This document shows positions 43,039 to 52,200 of a stretch of 64,000 nt of DNA, piece by piece. The notes beneath the pieces are model-generated. The model was not told the DNA's origin, made no database searches, and worked only from the letters and a program-made list of their open reading frames with translations. Both the position numbers and the translations under genes were made by a program. How positions within the stretch are numbered: the first letter of the stretch is position 1; each line of letters starts with the position of its first letter. This stretch comes from Aequoribacter sp049615385 (GTDB lineage Bacteria > Pseudomonadota > Gammaproteobacteria > Pseudomonadales > Halieaceae): assembly GCF_049615385.1 (NCBI RefSeq), contig NZ_JBMZFL010000011.1; one strand, given 5' to 3'.

Positions 43039-45902
43039 GGCTTACAAATACCCTGTGGTCCTTTGGCCTGGTTGTTGCCCTAGGCGCAGCTCTCGGTTGC
43101 CAGCCCGAAGGCGCTCAGCAAGAGGTCGTAGCGCAAGAACCGAGTCAGCCAGTGGTCAGCCCGATCGACGATCGGCAATACCGTGCGCTCGTGTTAGAAA
43201 ACGGCTTGCAAGTCTTGTTGGTGTCGGATGCCAAAACTCAAAAGGCTGCAGCGGCGTTAGATGTTTATGTTGGTAGCGGTGACAACCCCAAAGGTCGGGG
43301 CGGCTTGGCACACTTTTTAGAGCACATGCTGTTCTTGGGGACAGAGAAATATCCAGACCCCGCGGAGTACGAGCAGTACATCACCGAACATGGTGGTAAC
43401 CGTAATGCGTACACTTCGTTTGACCATACTAACTATTTTTTCGATGTGAATGCCGAGCATTTCACCGAAGCTTTAGATCGTTTCGCCCAGTTCTTTGTAT
43501 CGCCCAAAATGGACGCCGAGTATGTCGATCGCGAGATGAACGCAGTTCAGGCTGAGTATCAGATGGGCTTAAAGTCGGACGGTCGACGTGGGCTAGACGT
43601 GTTACAAGCGTTGATGCACCCAGAGCATCCCTACAGTCAGTTTTCTGTCGGTTCTTTAGAGTCGTTGGCGGATCGCCCTGATCAACCGATTCGCGCTGAT
43701 TTATTGGCGTTTTATGAGCGCTACTATGTGGCGGGTAATATGCGCTTGGTCGTACTTGGAGCAGAGTCATTGGACGCTCTCGAAGCCATGGTAAAGGCGT
43801 CGTTTTCAGAAGTGCCAGCAGGGGATGTGGTTCACGATCCAGTTAACGTACCCATGTTTCCCGAGACTTTACTTCCATCCCTTGTGAGCATTGAGCCCAC
43901 GGCGGCGAATCGAAGCCTCGAAATTATTTTCCCCATTGGTGACTACACTGAGCAGTACCTCAGCGATCCGGCCCGATACCTTGGTCATCTTTTGGGGCAT
44001 GAGGGTCCGACCAGTCTGCTTGCGCAACTTAAACGTGAAGGTTTGGCGGAGTCTTTGTCGGCTGGTTCCAGTTTTAGGTGGAGAGGGGGAGCTCTTTTCT
44101 ACATCGATATTAAACTGACTGAGGCGGGTATCGAGCAGACCGATCGCATCGTTCAAATGACCCATTCGGCGCTGGCTCATCTGCGTGCAGAAGGCGTGCA
44201 GTCTTGGGTGTTTGATGAGTTGAAGCAGCTGTCGGATTTGAACTTTCGTTTTCAAGAAAAAGGCGAACCGATTCGCTATGTCAGTCGCTTGGCAAGCTCG
44301 ATGCATGACTTCCCTGTGCGCGATTGGCTGCGTGGCGGAACCTACCTCGAGCAATTTGATGCCGAATTGACCCAAGGTCTTCTCGATTCTATGTCTCCCG
44401 AGAAAGCCCTGGTGACCTTGTCGTACCCTGGCATCAAGACCGATAAACTTTCACCAAACTATCAAACACCCTACGCATTGGTATCGGGTGATGAGTTTGC
44501 CAAGCCCTTGCCTGAAGACGATGCCGCTCTGGCGACCATTGACTTGCCCGCGCCCAATGCTTTTATTGCCAGCAATGTTGATGTCGTGTCTTTCGATAAC
44601 AAGTCTGCAAAGCTCCCTGTCATGAGCATCGATCAAGGTGTTGCCGTTTGGTTTCAGCATGATGATGAGTTCGAGGTTCCCAAGGGTGCTCTGAATGTGA
44701 ATTTCCGCTCTGCCCTAGTGGGACAGTCGGTGGAGGTTGATATGGCTTTGGAGCTTTACACTGCTCTGGTAAGTGATCAGGCGAATGATTTTGCGTACGC
44801 TGCCCAAATTGCGGGGCTGCAGAGCTCGGTCTACCGCCACTCTCGAGGCATTAGCATGCGAGTCAACGGTTACAATGACAAGCAGGTTGCTTTGCTTCAG
44901 CGACTACTGGCGGTCATGCAGGCGATGGAGTTTAGTGAAGAGCGATTCAACAATCTTCGGGCCGAGCGTATTCGTCAGATTGAGAACAAATCGGCGCAGC
45001 GACCCGCGAGCCAAATTATGGGGGCGCTGCGAGAAGCCCTGAATCATTCTTCGTGGAGTGACGATCAGCAGGTTGCCGCCTTACGGAATCTAACGTTTGG
45101 CGGTGTTAAGAGCCAAGCAGCTGCCTTCTGGGACTCTGTGAATGTCGAGGCTCTTCTCTACGGCAACTATGTCGATGAGGATGTTGTCGCCGTGCGAGAA
45201 GCTCTAGGTTCCTTAGTCAGCGATGGTTCAGTCGAGTTGCCAGCTCTCGCAGTGACCAATCTTGATCAGGACCAGCGTCAACAGTTAACCCAAGAGTTAG
45301 AGCACGACGACGCGGTGATCAGTTGGTACATTCAAGGTAGCGATCGCTCGGTTCAGCAACAGGCTTTATTTGATTTGACTGGACAGGCGCTTAAATCTGG
45401 ATTTTTCCAGCAGCTGCGAACTGAACAGCAGCTTGGATACATCGCTAGCGCTTTTTCTTGGCCTCAAAGCCGTGTGCCGGGTTTAGTCATGATTATTCAA
45501 TCGCCCAGTCATTCAAGCTTAGATGTCCGAGACGCAATCGGAACGTTCTTGCAGGCGGTGCCGGGCGATATCGATGAAGCCGCGTTTAATCGTCATCGTC
45601 AGGCCTTGGTGGCCGAGATTAACGAGCCCTTTAAAAACCTTTGGGAGCGCGCAGAGTACCTGTGGCAATCCTTGGGCGAAGGGGATCACACCTTTAGCTC
45701 GAAACAGGATTTAGCGGACGCAGTGTCACAGATCTCTTATTCTGATTGGCTGGCGTTCTTTAAAGCACAGGTTTTGGAAACGCACAGATCGTTATTGGTT
45801 GTTGCGCCAGGTAAGTTCGATAAGCATCCGGCCGAGCCAACCGAGTATAAGCAGCCAGCAGAGGCGAAGTTAGCCAATAAGCGCTTTGCTATTGAACTTT
45901 GA
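43035..45902 (+). CDS. M16 family zinc metallopeptidase (pitrilysin/insulinase-like), probable lipoprotein
   Basis: A 955-residue protease: a signal peptide with a near-consensus lipobox ending at Cys22 (GAALGC), inverted zinc motif HFLEH (residues 93-97) with the distal Glu in the AVQAEYQMG region, and the full four-domain architecture of pitrilysin. The C-terminal half has SGFFQQLRTEQQLGYIASAF, the substrate-binding loop of insulinase relatives. It degrades short peptides in the periplasm or at the outer membrane. It is coupled to the permease gene by ATGA. Confidence 0.92.
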   Translation: MRLTNTLWSFGLVVALGAALGCQPEGAQQEVVAQEPSQPVVSPIDDRQYRALVLENGLQVLLVSDAKTQKAAAALDVYVGSGDNPKGRGGLAHFLEHMLFLGTEKYPDPAEYEQYITEHGGNRNAYTSFDHTNYFFDVNAEHFTEALDRFAQFFVSPKMDAEYVDREMNAVQAEYQMGLKSDGRRGLDVLQALMHPEHPYSQFSVGSLESLADRPDQPIRADLLAFYERYYVAGNMRLVVLGAESLDALEAMVKASFSEVPAGDVVHDPVNVPMFPETLLPSLVSIEPTAANRSLEIIFPIGDYTEQYLSDPARYLGHLLGHEGPTSLLAQLKREGLAESLSAGSSFRWRGGALFYIDIKLTEAGIEQTDRIVQMTHSALAHLRAEGVQSWVFDELKQLSDLNFRFQEKGEPIRYVSRLASSMHDFPVRDWLRGGTYLEQFDAELTQGLLDSMSPEKALVTLSYPGIKTDKLSPNYQTPYALVSGDEFAKPLPEDDAALATIDLPAPNAFIASNVDVVSFDNKSAKLPVMSIDQGVAVWFQHDDEFEVPKGALNVNFRSALVGQSVEVDMALELYTALVSDQANDFAYAAQIAGLQSSVYRHSRGISMRVNGYNDKQVALLQRLLAVMQAMEFSEERFNNLRAERIRQIENKSAQRPASQIMGALREALNHSSWSDDQQVAALRNLTFGGVKSQAAAFWDSVNVEALLYGNYVDEDVVAVREALGSLVSDGSVELPALAVTNLDQDQRQQLTQELEHDDAVISWYIQGSDRSVQQQALFDLTGQALKSGFFQQLRTEQQLGYIASAFSWPQSRVPGLVMIIQSPSHSSLDVRDAIGTFLQAVPGDIDEAAFNRHRQALVAEINEPFKNLWERAEYLWQSLGEGDHTFSSKQDLADAVSQISYSDWLAFFKAQVLETHRSLLVVAPGKFDKHPAEPTEYKQPAEAKLANKRFAIEL

Positions 45903-45989
45903 GTTTGAAAATTTACTACGCCGAATGGGTCATAAATTACACGGCAGCGTCTAGTTTCGACCCGTTTTTATTGAGTTTTTGCGCGGTTT

Positions 45990-46004
45990 TGTAATATTAT
46001 TACA
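45990..46004. promoter_or_regulatory. AT-rich palindrome upstream of aceE
   Basis: TGTAAT-ATT-ATTACA lies 47 bases before the aceE start, flanked by CGCGG (45982-45986) and CCGCG (46010-46014), which are also complementary. It does not match the E. coli PdhR box. It may be an operator or overlap the promoter -10 of the pyruvate dehydrogenase operon. Confidence 0.4.
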
Positions 46005-46050
46005 TTTTGCCGCGATTCTGCGGCGGTCCTCAGTTCGGAGACGATTAGGC

Positions 46051-48702
46051 ATGATGCATGATGTAGACCCCCAAGAAACACGCGAATGGATTGAGGCTCT
46101 CGATGCCGTGGTTCGAGCTTCGAGCCCAGAGCGTGCTGGGTTTTTATTACGTGAGTTGGCAAAGCATGCAACGCAAGAGCGCTTGCCTTTGCCGCCCGCA
46201 ATTACCACACCTTTCCGCAACACCATCCCCGTGTCTGAAGAGAAGGTCATGCCCGGCGATTTGTTTATGGAGCGCCGTATTCGCTCACTGACTCGCTGGA
46301 ATGCGCTGGCAATGGTGATGCGAGCGAACGACAATGACGAGGGTTTGGGTGGTCATATTTCGAGTTTCAGTTCTAGCGCGACCTTATATGATGTGGGCTT
46401 TAACTATTTCTTTCGAGGTAACGAGAACGGTCAGCTGGGAGACCTGGTGTTCTTCCAAGGCCACAGTGCTCCGGGCGTGTATGCTCGCTCGTATCTTGAA
46501 GGCCGCTTGAGCGAAGAGCAGCTGGATAACTTCCGCCGCGAAGTCGACGGTAATGGCTTATCGTCCTACCCGCATCCTTGGTTGATGCCCGATTACTGGC
46601 AGTTTCCTACCGTTTCGATGGGGCTTGGACCGATTCAAGCAATTTACCAAGCGCACGTCATGAAATACCAACAGAAGCGCGGATTAGTGGACCACGCTGA
46701 TCGCAACGTCTGGTGCTTTATGGGTGATGGTGAGTGTGATGAGCCCGAATCTTTGGGTGCCATCTCACTGGCGGGTCGCGAGGGACTGGGCAACCTGACG
46801 TTTGTAATCAACTGTAACTTGCAGCGCTTGGATGGTCCTGTGCGAGGTAACGGCAAGATTATCCAAGAGCTTGAGGGTGTTTTCCGTGGTGCAGGTTGGG
46901 ACGTCATCAAGGTTGTTTGGGGGCGTCGCTGGGATCCTTTGCTCGAAAAAGATGAAACCGGGTTGTTACAAAAGCGCATGGATGAGGTTTGCGACGGCGA
47001 GTTGCAAAACTATAAATATAACGGTGGCGCTTACACGCGAGAACATTTTTTCGGCAAGTATCCGGAACTTTTAGAACTGGTTTCCGATCTGTCAGATGAA
47101 GACATCATGTATCTTAATCGTGGTGGGCACGATCCTTACAAAATTTACGCTGCCTATGCGCAGGCCGTGTCTCAGCGCGAACGTCCGACAGTGATTCTAG
47201 CCATGACCGTCAAGGGTTATGGCACGGGTGAGGCGGGCGAAGCAAATAACGAGACCCATTCCCTGAAAAAACTGGATATGGATAGTCTGCGCGCGTTCCG
47301 AGACCGCTTTGGTATCCCTATTAGCGATGAAGAGCTGCAGCAGGTCCCCTATTATCGCCCGTCGCCGGATAGCCCCGAAATTCGCTACATGATGCAGCGA
47401 CGCCAAGAGCTGCAGGGCGTTATGCCAAGCCGACACAGCGAGGTTGAGCGTTTACAGATCCCTGCGATCGAGGCCTTCAGCTCGCAGCTAGCCAGTAGTG
47501 GCAAGCGCGAGGTTTCTACAACGATGGCCTTCGTACGAATTCTGTCGACCTTGGTAAAAGACAAACAAATGGGTGAACGCGTTGTGCCTATCGTACCTGA
47601 TGAGGCGCGGACCTTCGGAATGGAAGGTATGTTTCGTCAGTTGGGTATCTACTCTTCGGTAGGGCAGCGTTACACGCCGCATGATGCGGGCCAGATCATG
47701 TTCTACAAAGAAGATGAGCGCGGCCAGATCCTAGAAGAAGGTATTAACGAAGCCGGTGCGATGAGTGCCTGGTTGGCAGCGGCGACGTCCTTTTCGACGA
47801 GTCGCTTGACGATGGTGCCCTTTTATATTTTCTACTCCATGTTCGGATTCCAGCGTATTGGCGATTTGGCTTGGGCTGCTGGCGATAGCCAGGCGCGCGG
47901 CTTCCTGATTGGTGCAACCGCGGGACGGACTACACTGAACGGTGAAGGTTTGCAGCACCAAGATGGTCACAGTCATTTAATGGCCTCTACCATACCAAAC
48001 TGCGTTAGTTACGACCCCACGTATGCCTATGAGCTTGCGGTAATTATTCAAGACGGTCTGCGCCGGATGTACGAAGTAGGGGAGAACTGCTTTTACTACA
48101 TCACGACAATGAACGAAAACTACCACCAGCCCGAAATGCCCAAAGGTGTGGAAGAGGGTATTTTAAAAGGTATGTACCCTCGCACTGTCTCGAAAAAGCG
48201 GGGGAAAAAGCGCGTGCAATTGATGGGCGCGGGTACCATTCTACGTGAGGTGGAAGCTGCCGCCGAAATGCTGGAACAAGAATACGGGGTGACGGCCGAC
48301 GTTTGGAGCGTCACCAGTGTGAATGAATTGGCTCGCGAGGGCCGTGCTGTTGAGCGCAGTAATCGATTAAACCCGATGGGTGAGAAAAAGGCCCCGTATG
48401 TGACTGAGTGTTTATCACAGCGTTCAGGTCCTTGCGTAATAGCGACCGACTACATACGTGCGTATTCAGAGCAGTTACGAGCTTTTGTACCCGAGCGTTT
48501 CGTGGTGCTGGGAACGGATGGCTATGGACGTAGCGATACTCGATCGAAATTAAGAGACTTTTTTGAGGTGAGTCGCGAATGGATCGTTCTCGCGGCCCTC
48601 AGCGCGCTGGTCGACGAAGGCGTGCTCGATGCCAAGGTTGTTGTAGAAGCCATGCCAAAGCTGGGTATTTCTGCAGCCAAGCTTGACCCCATGACGGTGT
48701 AA
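46051..48702 (+). CDS. aceE: Pyruvate dehydrogenase E1 component, homodimeric type
   Basis: An 883-residue thiamine-diphosphate enzyme that decarboxylates pyruvate and acetylates the lipoyl groups of AceF. Recognised: MMHDVDPQETREWIEALDAV at the N-terminus, LGGHISSFSSSATLYDVGFNYFFRG, and the cofactor motif GDGECDEPESLGAISLAGREGLGNLTFVINCNLQRLDGPVRGN. The start is ATG 46051, with GGAG upstream; in-frame codons back to 45979 look non-coding. Length is normal (887 in E. coli). It is followed by aceF after 20 bases; no E3 (lpd) gene is in the window. Confidence 0.98.
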   Translation: MMHDVDPQETREWIEALDAVVRASSPERAGFLLRELAKHATQERLPLPPAITTPFRNTIPVSEEKVMPGDLFMERRIRSLTRWNALAMVMRANDNDEGLGGHISSFSSSATLYDVGFNYFFRGNENGQLGDLVFFQGHSAPGVYARSYLEGRLSEEQLDNFRREVDGNGLSSYPHPWLMPDYWQFPTVSMGLGPIQAIYQAHVMKYQQKRGLVDHADRNVWCFMGDGECDEPESLGAISLAGREGLGNLTFVINCNLQRLDGPVRGNGKIIQELEGVFRGAGWDVIKVVWGRRWDPLLEKDETGLLQKRMDEVCDGELQNYKYNGGAYTREHFFGKYPELLELVSDLSDEDIMYLNRGGHDPYKIYAAYAQAVSQRERPTVILAMTVKGYGTGEAGEANNETHSLKKLDMDSLRAFRDRFGIPISDEELQQVPYYRPSPDSPEIRYMMQRRQELQGVMPSRHSEVERLQIPAIEAFSSQLASSGKREVSTTMAFVRILSTLVKDKQMGERVVPIVPDEARTFGMEGMFRQLGIYSSVGQRYTPHDAGQIMFYKEDERGQILEEGINEAGAMSAWLAAATSFSTSRLTMVPFYIFYSMFGFQRIGDLAWAAGDSQARGFLIGATAGRTTLNGEGLQHQDGHSHLMASTIPNCVSYDPTYAYELAVIIQDGLRRMYEVGENCFYYITTMNENYHQPEMPKGVEEGILKGMYPRTVSKKRGKKRVQLMGAGTILREVEAAAEMLEQEYGVTADVWSVTSVNELAREGRAVERSNRLNPMGEKKAPYVTECLSQRSGPCVIATDYIRAYSEQLRAFVPERFVVLGTDGYGRSDTRSKLRDFFEVSREWIVLAALSALVDEGVLDAKVVVEAMPKLGISAAKLDPMTV

Positions 48703-48722
48703 CGAGGTTAGGACAGAGTACT

Positions 48723-50369
48723 ATGGCAAAACAACAGGTAATTGTGCCCGACATTGGCGCGGATGCAGCTGAAGTTATCGAGTGGATGGTTCAGGTCGGA
48801 GATGAAATTGCTGTCGACGACAGCTTGCTCGTATTAGAGTCTGATAAGGCTTCAATGGAAGTGCCATCGACTCTGGCGGGAACGGTCGTCGAACTTCTGG
48901 TTAACATCGGCGATTCCCTAAGTGAGGGTGCAGCGATCGTTTTGGTCGAGACAGCTGATGCTATAGAGCCCGCCCAGATAAGGGAAGAACCGCCTGAAAC
49001 CAACCAAGCTGAAGCTGCCGGTCAGTCTGAGGCACAAGAGGCTTTGGCTGAAGCGCCCAATAATCAGCCGGTAAGTGCCGGGAAGCACTCAGTGCTTGTG
49101 CCTGATATTGGTACGGATGATGCGGTTGAGGTTATTGAATTGTCTGTCTCGGTAGGGGATGAGGTCGAAGAAGGCGACACCCTTCTGGTTCTGGAGTCAG
49201 ATAAAGCGTCGATGGAAATTCCCTCGGATGCATCAGGCAGGGTGTTGGAAATTGCTGTTGCGGTGGGTGCTTCATTGAAGCAGGGTGATCTTATCGGTGT
49301 GTTAGAGGTTGCAGGCCATGTAGACACACCACCAGCGCCTGCTCAAGAACCGAAGCAAGAAGCCCCGCCGCCTGCGCCAGCAGTGCCTAAATCTGTGTCT
49401 GAACAGCCTAAAACAGCGCCTGTGGCGAAAGCGCCAGTGGCGAGAGCGACTGCATCAAGCTCTGAAGTGGTATACGCAGGCCCCGCGGTACGTAAACTAG
49501 CGCGGGAGTTTTCGATCCCGCTAGGGCAGGTCAGTGGTTCGGGTCCTCGCGGGCGCATCCTAAAAGAAGACTTGCACACTTTCGTGCAGCAACGCCTGTC
49601 GAAGCCTGAAGCGGCGACTGTGAGCGTTGGGGCAGGTATACCAGCCGTTCCAGCGGCAGACTTTTCGCAGTTTGGGTCTGTCCGTGAAGAAGCGCTCAGC
49701 AAAATTGGCAAAGTCACGGCGGCAAATATGCAGCGCAGTTGGCTCAATGTACCGCATGTTACTCAATACGATGATGCCGATGTCACTGACTTGGAAGCTT
49801 TCCGGGCCAGCCTAAAAGACGAAGCGGCGCGCAAGGGTACCAAGCTCACGCCCCTTCCTTTTTTGCTAAAAGCATGTGCTGTCGGGTTGAAGGACAATCC
49901 CAAGTTCAACTCGTCATTGTCAGCCGACGGTGAGTCGATCATCTACAAAGAATACGTGCACATTGGCTTTGCAGTCGATACCCCTGCGGGACTATTGGTG
50001 CCTGTTATTCGCGATGTTGACAAGAAAGGGCTTTGGGAGCTGGCCGAGGAAGTCCTGGAGCTAGCCGCCTTAGCGCGTGACAAGAAACTTAAGCCAGCAC
50101 AGATGCAAGGTGCCTGTTTTACGATTTCTAGTTTGGGCGCTTTGGGTGGTAAGGGCTTTACGCCTATCGTCAACGCTCCCGAAGTTGGCATTTTAGGTGT
50201 GTCTAAATCGTCCGTACAACCCGTGTGGGATGGTTCTAGTTTTGTGCCCCGGACCATGCTGCCACTGTCGGTATCCTACGATCACCGCGTAATTAATGGA
50301 GCAGACGGTGGTCGCTTTATGAACCAGGTCGTCGCTTTGTTATCGGATATCCGGCGACTGACTTTGTAA
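48723..50369 (+). CDS. aceF: Pyruvate dehydrogenase E2, dihydrolipoamide acetyltransferase
   Basis: A 548-residue E2 subunit with two lipoyl domains, each with the modified Lys in ESDKASME (about residues 40 and 160). Ala/Pro-rich linkers separate them from the peripheral-subunit-binding domain (VRKLAREFSIPLGQVSGSGPRGRILKED) and the catalytic acetyltransferase domain, which ends SYDHRVINGADGGRFM with the active-site His. E. coli has three lipoyl domains; two is common in Pseudomonas-like relatives. Confidence 0.97.
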   Translation: MAKQQVIVPDIGADAAEVIEWMVQVGDEIAVDDSLLVLESDKASMEVPSTLAGTVVELLVNIGDSLSEGAAIVLVETADAIEPAQIREEPPETNQAEAAGQSEAQEALAEAPNNQPVSAGKHSVLVPDIGTDDAVEVIELSVSVGDEVEEGDTLLVLESDKASMEIPSDASGRVLEIAVAVGASLKQGDLIGVLEVAGHVDTPPAPAQEPKQEAPPPAPAVPKSVSEQPKTAPVAKAPVARATASSSEVVYAGPAVRKLAREFSIPLGQVSGSGPRGRILKEDLHTFVQQRLSKPEAATVSVGAGIPAVPAADFSQFGSVREEALSKIGKVTAANMQRSWLNVPHVTQYDDADVTDLEAFRASLKDEAARKGTKLTPLPFLLKACAVGLKDNPKFNSSLSADGESIIYKEYVHIGFAVDTPAGLLVPVIRDVDKKGLWELAEEVLELAALARDKKLKPAQMQGACFTISSLGALGGKGFTPIVNAPEVGILGVSKSSVQPVWDGSSFVPRTMLPLSVSYDHRVINGADGGRFMNQVVALLSDIRRLTL

Positions 50370-50373
50370 ATTC

Positions 50374-50443
50374 ATTAGCCATTCTGGCACGAATTCTGCA
50401 AGCTTGACATCAAGCGTGTAGAAAACAAGCGAGAATGGTTAAT
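50374..50443 (+). promoter_or_regulatory. Nested inverted repeats in the leader of the glucosylglycerate operon
   Basis: ATTAGCCATTCT (50374-50385) pairs with AGAATGGTTAAT (50432-50443) along 12 bases with one G-U pair, and the second arm covers the ribosome site and first bases of the glycerate kinase start codon. Inside lies the palindrome GCTTGA-CA-TCAAGC (50402-50415), which includes a TTGACA. It may be an operator plus a translation-blocking hairpin; this is inference from sequence only. Confidence 0.4.
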
Positions 50444-51356
50444 GGCACAAGGCCCCTTACAAGGCATATTACCGTGGCAAGTAGACTTTATTGCGACCCA
50501 CAAACTGCCGCTTGAGTACGTTCTTCAGATCGAGACGGTTTTCGCAGACCGAGCGGGTCAGGAGGCGATGCACCGAATTGGTGCGGGCGGGCCGATCTTA
50601 TTGGGCATCTATGGTGCCCAAGGCTCGGGTAAAAGTACCTTAGCGGCCTATCTCGCCAAGCGTCACGAGTCTTTAAGCTCTGGGTGCTGCGTTGTACTCT
50701 CCATCGACGATTTTTATTTAACAAGAGCGCAGCGGCAGCAACTGGCACTAGAGGTTCACCCTCTGCTACGAACCCGCGGTGTTCCGGGGACGCATGACAT
50801 AGTCTTGCTCAAGACCACGCTCGATCGTTTAGCTCATTTCACAGGGCCCGTATCCATTCCCCGGTTTGACAAATTGGCCGATGATCGTGTGCCCGAAACT
50901 CAATTCGATATAGTCACCTCAGCGCCCTCTCTGGTTATTCTTGAGGGTTGGTGTGTAGGCATACTACCTCAAGGCAGCGCAGATCTAACCGAGCCCTGCA
51001 ATCATCTTGAACGCATCGACGATCCCGCGGGTGATTGGCGCCAGTTCGTCAACACCAGTCTAGAGCGCGATTATTTGTCGATATGGGACCAACTTGACGA
51101 GTTGTGGGCACTGTTGGCACCCGGATTTGAAGTGGTAAGCGAATGGCGCTTAGAGCAAGAAGTTCGACTTGGTGCCCAGAGGGCCGAGGCGATGATGACG
51201 CCACAGGAAGTTGCGCGCTTTATACAGCATTACGAACGTTTGACGCGTTCGTCACTGAATTCCATGCCCAACCTGGCAGATTTGTGCCTGCGGCTAGATT
51301 CTCAACGAGCAATTACTGAAGTCACAGAAAGAAAACGGCGGTTTTATGAGTGTTAA
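50442..51356 (+). CDS. D-glycerate 3-kinase (plant GLYK-like P-loop kinase)
   Basis: A 304-residue P-loop kinase: Walker A GAQGSGKS at residues 58-65, VLSIDDFYLTRAQR, HPLLRTRGVPGTHDI and PRFDKLADDRVPE, which together mark the glycerate 3-kinase/YggC-like family. It should convert D-glycerate and ATP to 3-phosphoglycerate. Position at the head of the glucosylglycerate genes fits: glycerate is released by the phosphorylase and 3-phosphoglycerate is the acceptor of the synthase. It overlaps the next gene by 11 bases. Confidence 0.85.
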   Translation: MAQGPLQGILPWQVDFIATHKLPLEYVLQIETVFADRAGQEAMHRIGAGGPILLGIYGAQGSGKSTLAAYLAKRHESLSSGCCVVLSIDDFYLTRAQRQQLALEVHPLLRTRGVPGTHDIVLLKTTLDRLAHFTGPVSIPRFDKLADDRVPETQFDIVTSAPSLVILEGWCVGILPQGSADLTEPCNHLERIDDPAGDWRQFVNTSLERDYLSIWDQLDELWALLAPGFEVVSEWRLEQEVRLGAQRAEAMMTPQEVARFIQHYERLTRSSLNSMPNLADLCLRLDSQRAITEVTERKRRFYEC

Positions 51357-52200
51357 TTTAATGGTGGTTACCGATCTCGACGGCACTTTGTTAGATCACT
51401 ATTCCTACGATTTTAAGCCCGCTATGTCAGTCGTTTCTTCGCTAAAACGCTCGGGTATTCCGCTTGTATTTAACAGTTCTAAAACACATTCAGAGATGCG
51501 TTATCTGCAGGATCAGATGGGCCTGCTTGACCCCATGATATGTGAGAATGGCTCGGCTATCTATCTGCCAAAAGATCGTTTTCGGACGGCCCAATCCGCG
51601 TGGGAGGACCATGGCGACTTTTGGCGAATCTCGCTAGCCAAGCCCCGCGAACACTGGCTGCGCATATTGGCGGAATACCCCGACCAAGGGTCGATCTTGA
51701 GTTTTTCAACGATGGGTATTCAAGGCGTGATGAATACCACAGGGCTCGACTGGGCAGGGTCAGAGCGCGCCTCGCAGCGGGAGTATACCGAGCCATTGAT
51801 GCCTCCTGCTAACAATGAAATCAAACAGGATCTTACTACCTATCTGATCGGGAAAGGTGCTCTAGTGCAGCAGGGTGGGCGTTTTATGACTGTCGGTGAT
51901 TCCGTTGATAAGGGACGAGCTATGGAAACCTTGGCGTGCTTTTGGCGCCAAGAATACGGTTTGCCCCTGCGGACACTGGCATTGGGGGATGGCTTAAATG
52001 ACGTGGCCATGCTCGAACAGGCAAACCGATCCGTGTGGATACGGTCTCCAGTGAACCCCATCCCCGATCTCGTCAAGCAAAAAGACTGGTACATAACGCA
52101 AGAATGCGGTCCTAAGGCTTGGGTTGCCGCCACGCAGATGTGGCTGGAGCAGCACAGTCACCTGGTAAACTCAAATACAGTTAAGGAGCACTATGGCTGA
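51346..52200 (+). CDS. HAD phosphatase, mannosyl/glucosyl-3-phosphoglycerate phosphatase family
   Basis: A 284-residue HAD hydrolase of the MPGP branch: nucleophile Asp10 and Asp12 in VVTDLDGTLLD, motif II VFNSSKT, cap domain, and motif IV ALGDGLNDVAML. It removes the phosphate from glycosyl-3-phosphoglycerate. As the neighbouring synthase is of GpgS type, the likely product is glucosylglycerate, although family members often also accept the mannosyl substrate. It overlaps both neighbours (11 and 8 bases), so the genes are tightly coupled. Confidence 0.88.
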   Translation: MSVNLMVVTDLDGTLLDHYSYDFKPAMSVVSSLKRSGIPLVFNSSKTHSEMRYLQDQMGLLDPMICENGSAIYLPKDRFRTAQSAWEDHGDFWRISLAKPREHWLRILAEYPDQGSILSFSTMGIQGVMNTTGLDWAGSERASQREYTEPLMPPANNEIKQDLTTYLIGKGALVQQGGRFMTVGDSVDKGRAMETLACFWRQEYGLPLRTLALGDGLNDVAMLEQANRSVWIRSPVNPIPDLVKQKDWYITQECGPKAWVAATQMWLEQHSHLVNSNTVKEHYG

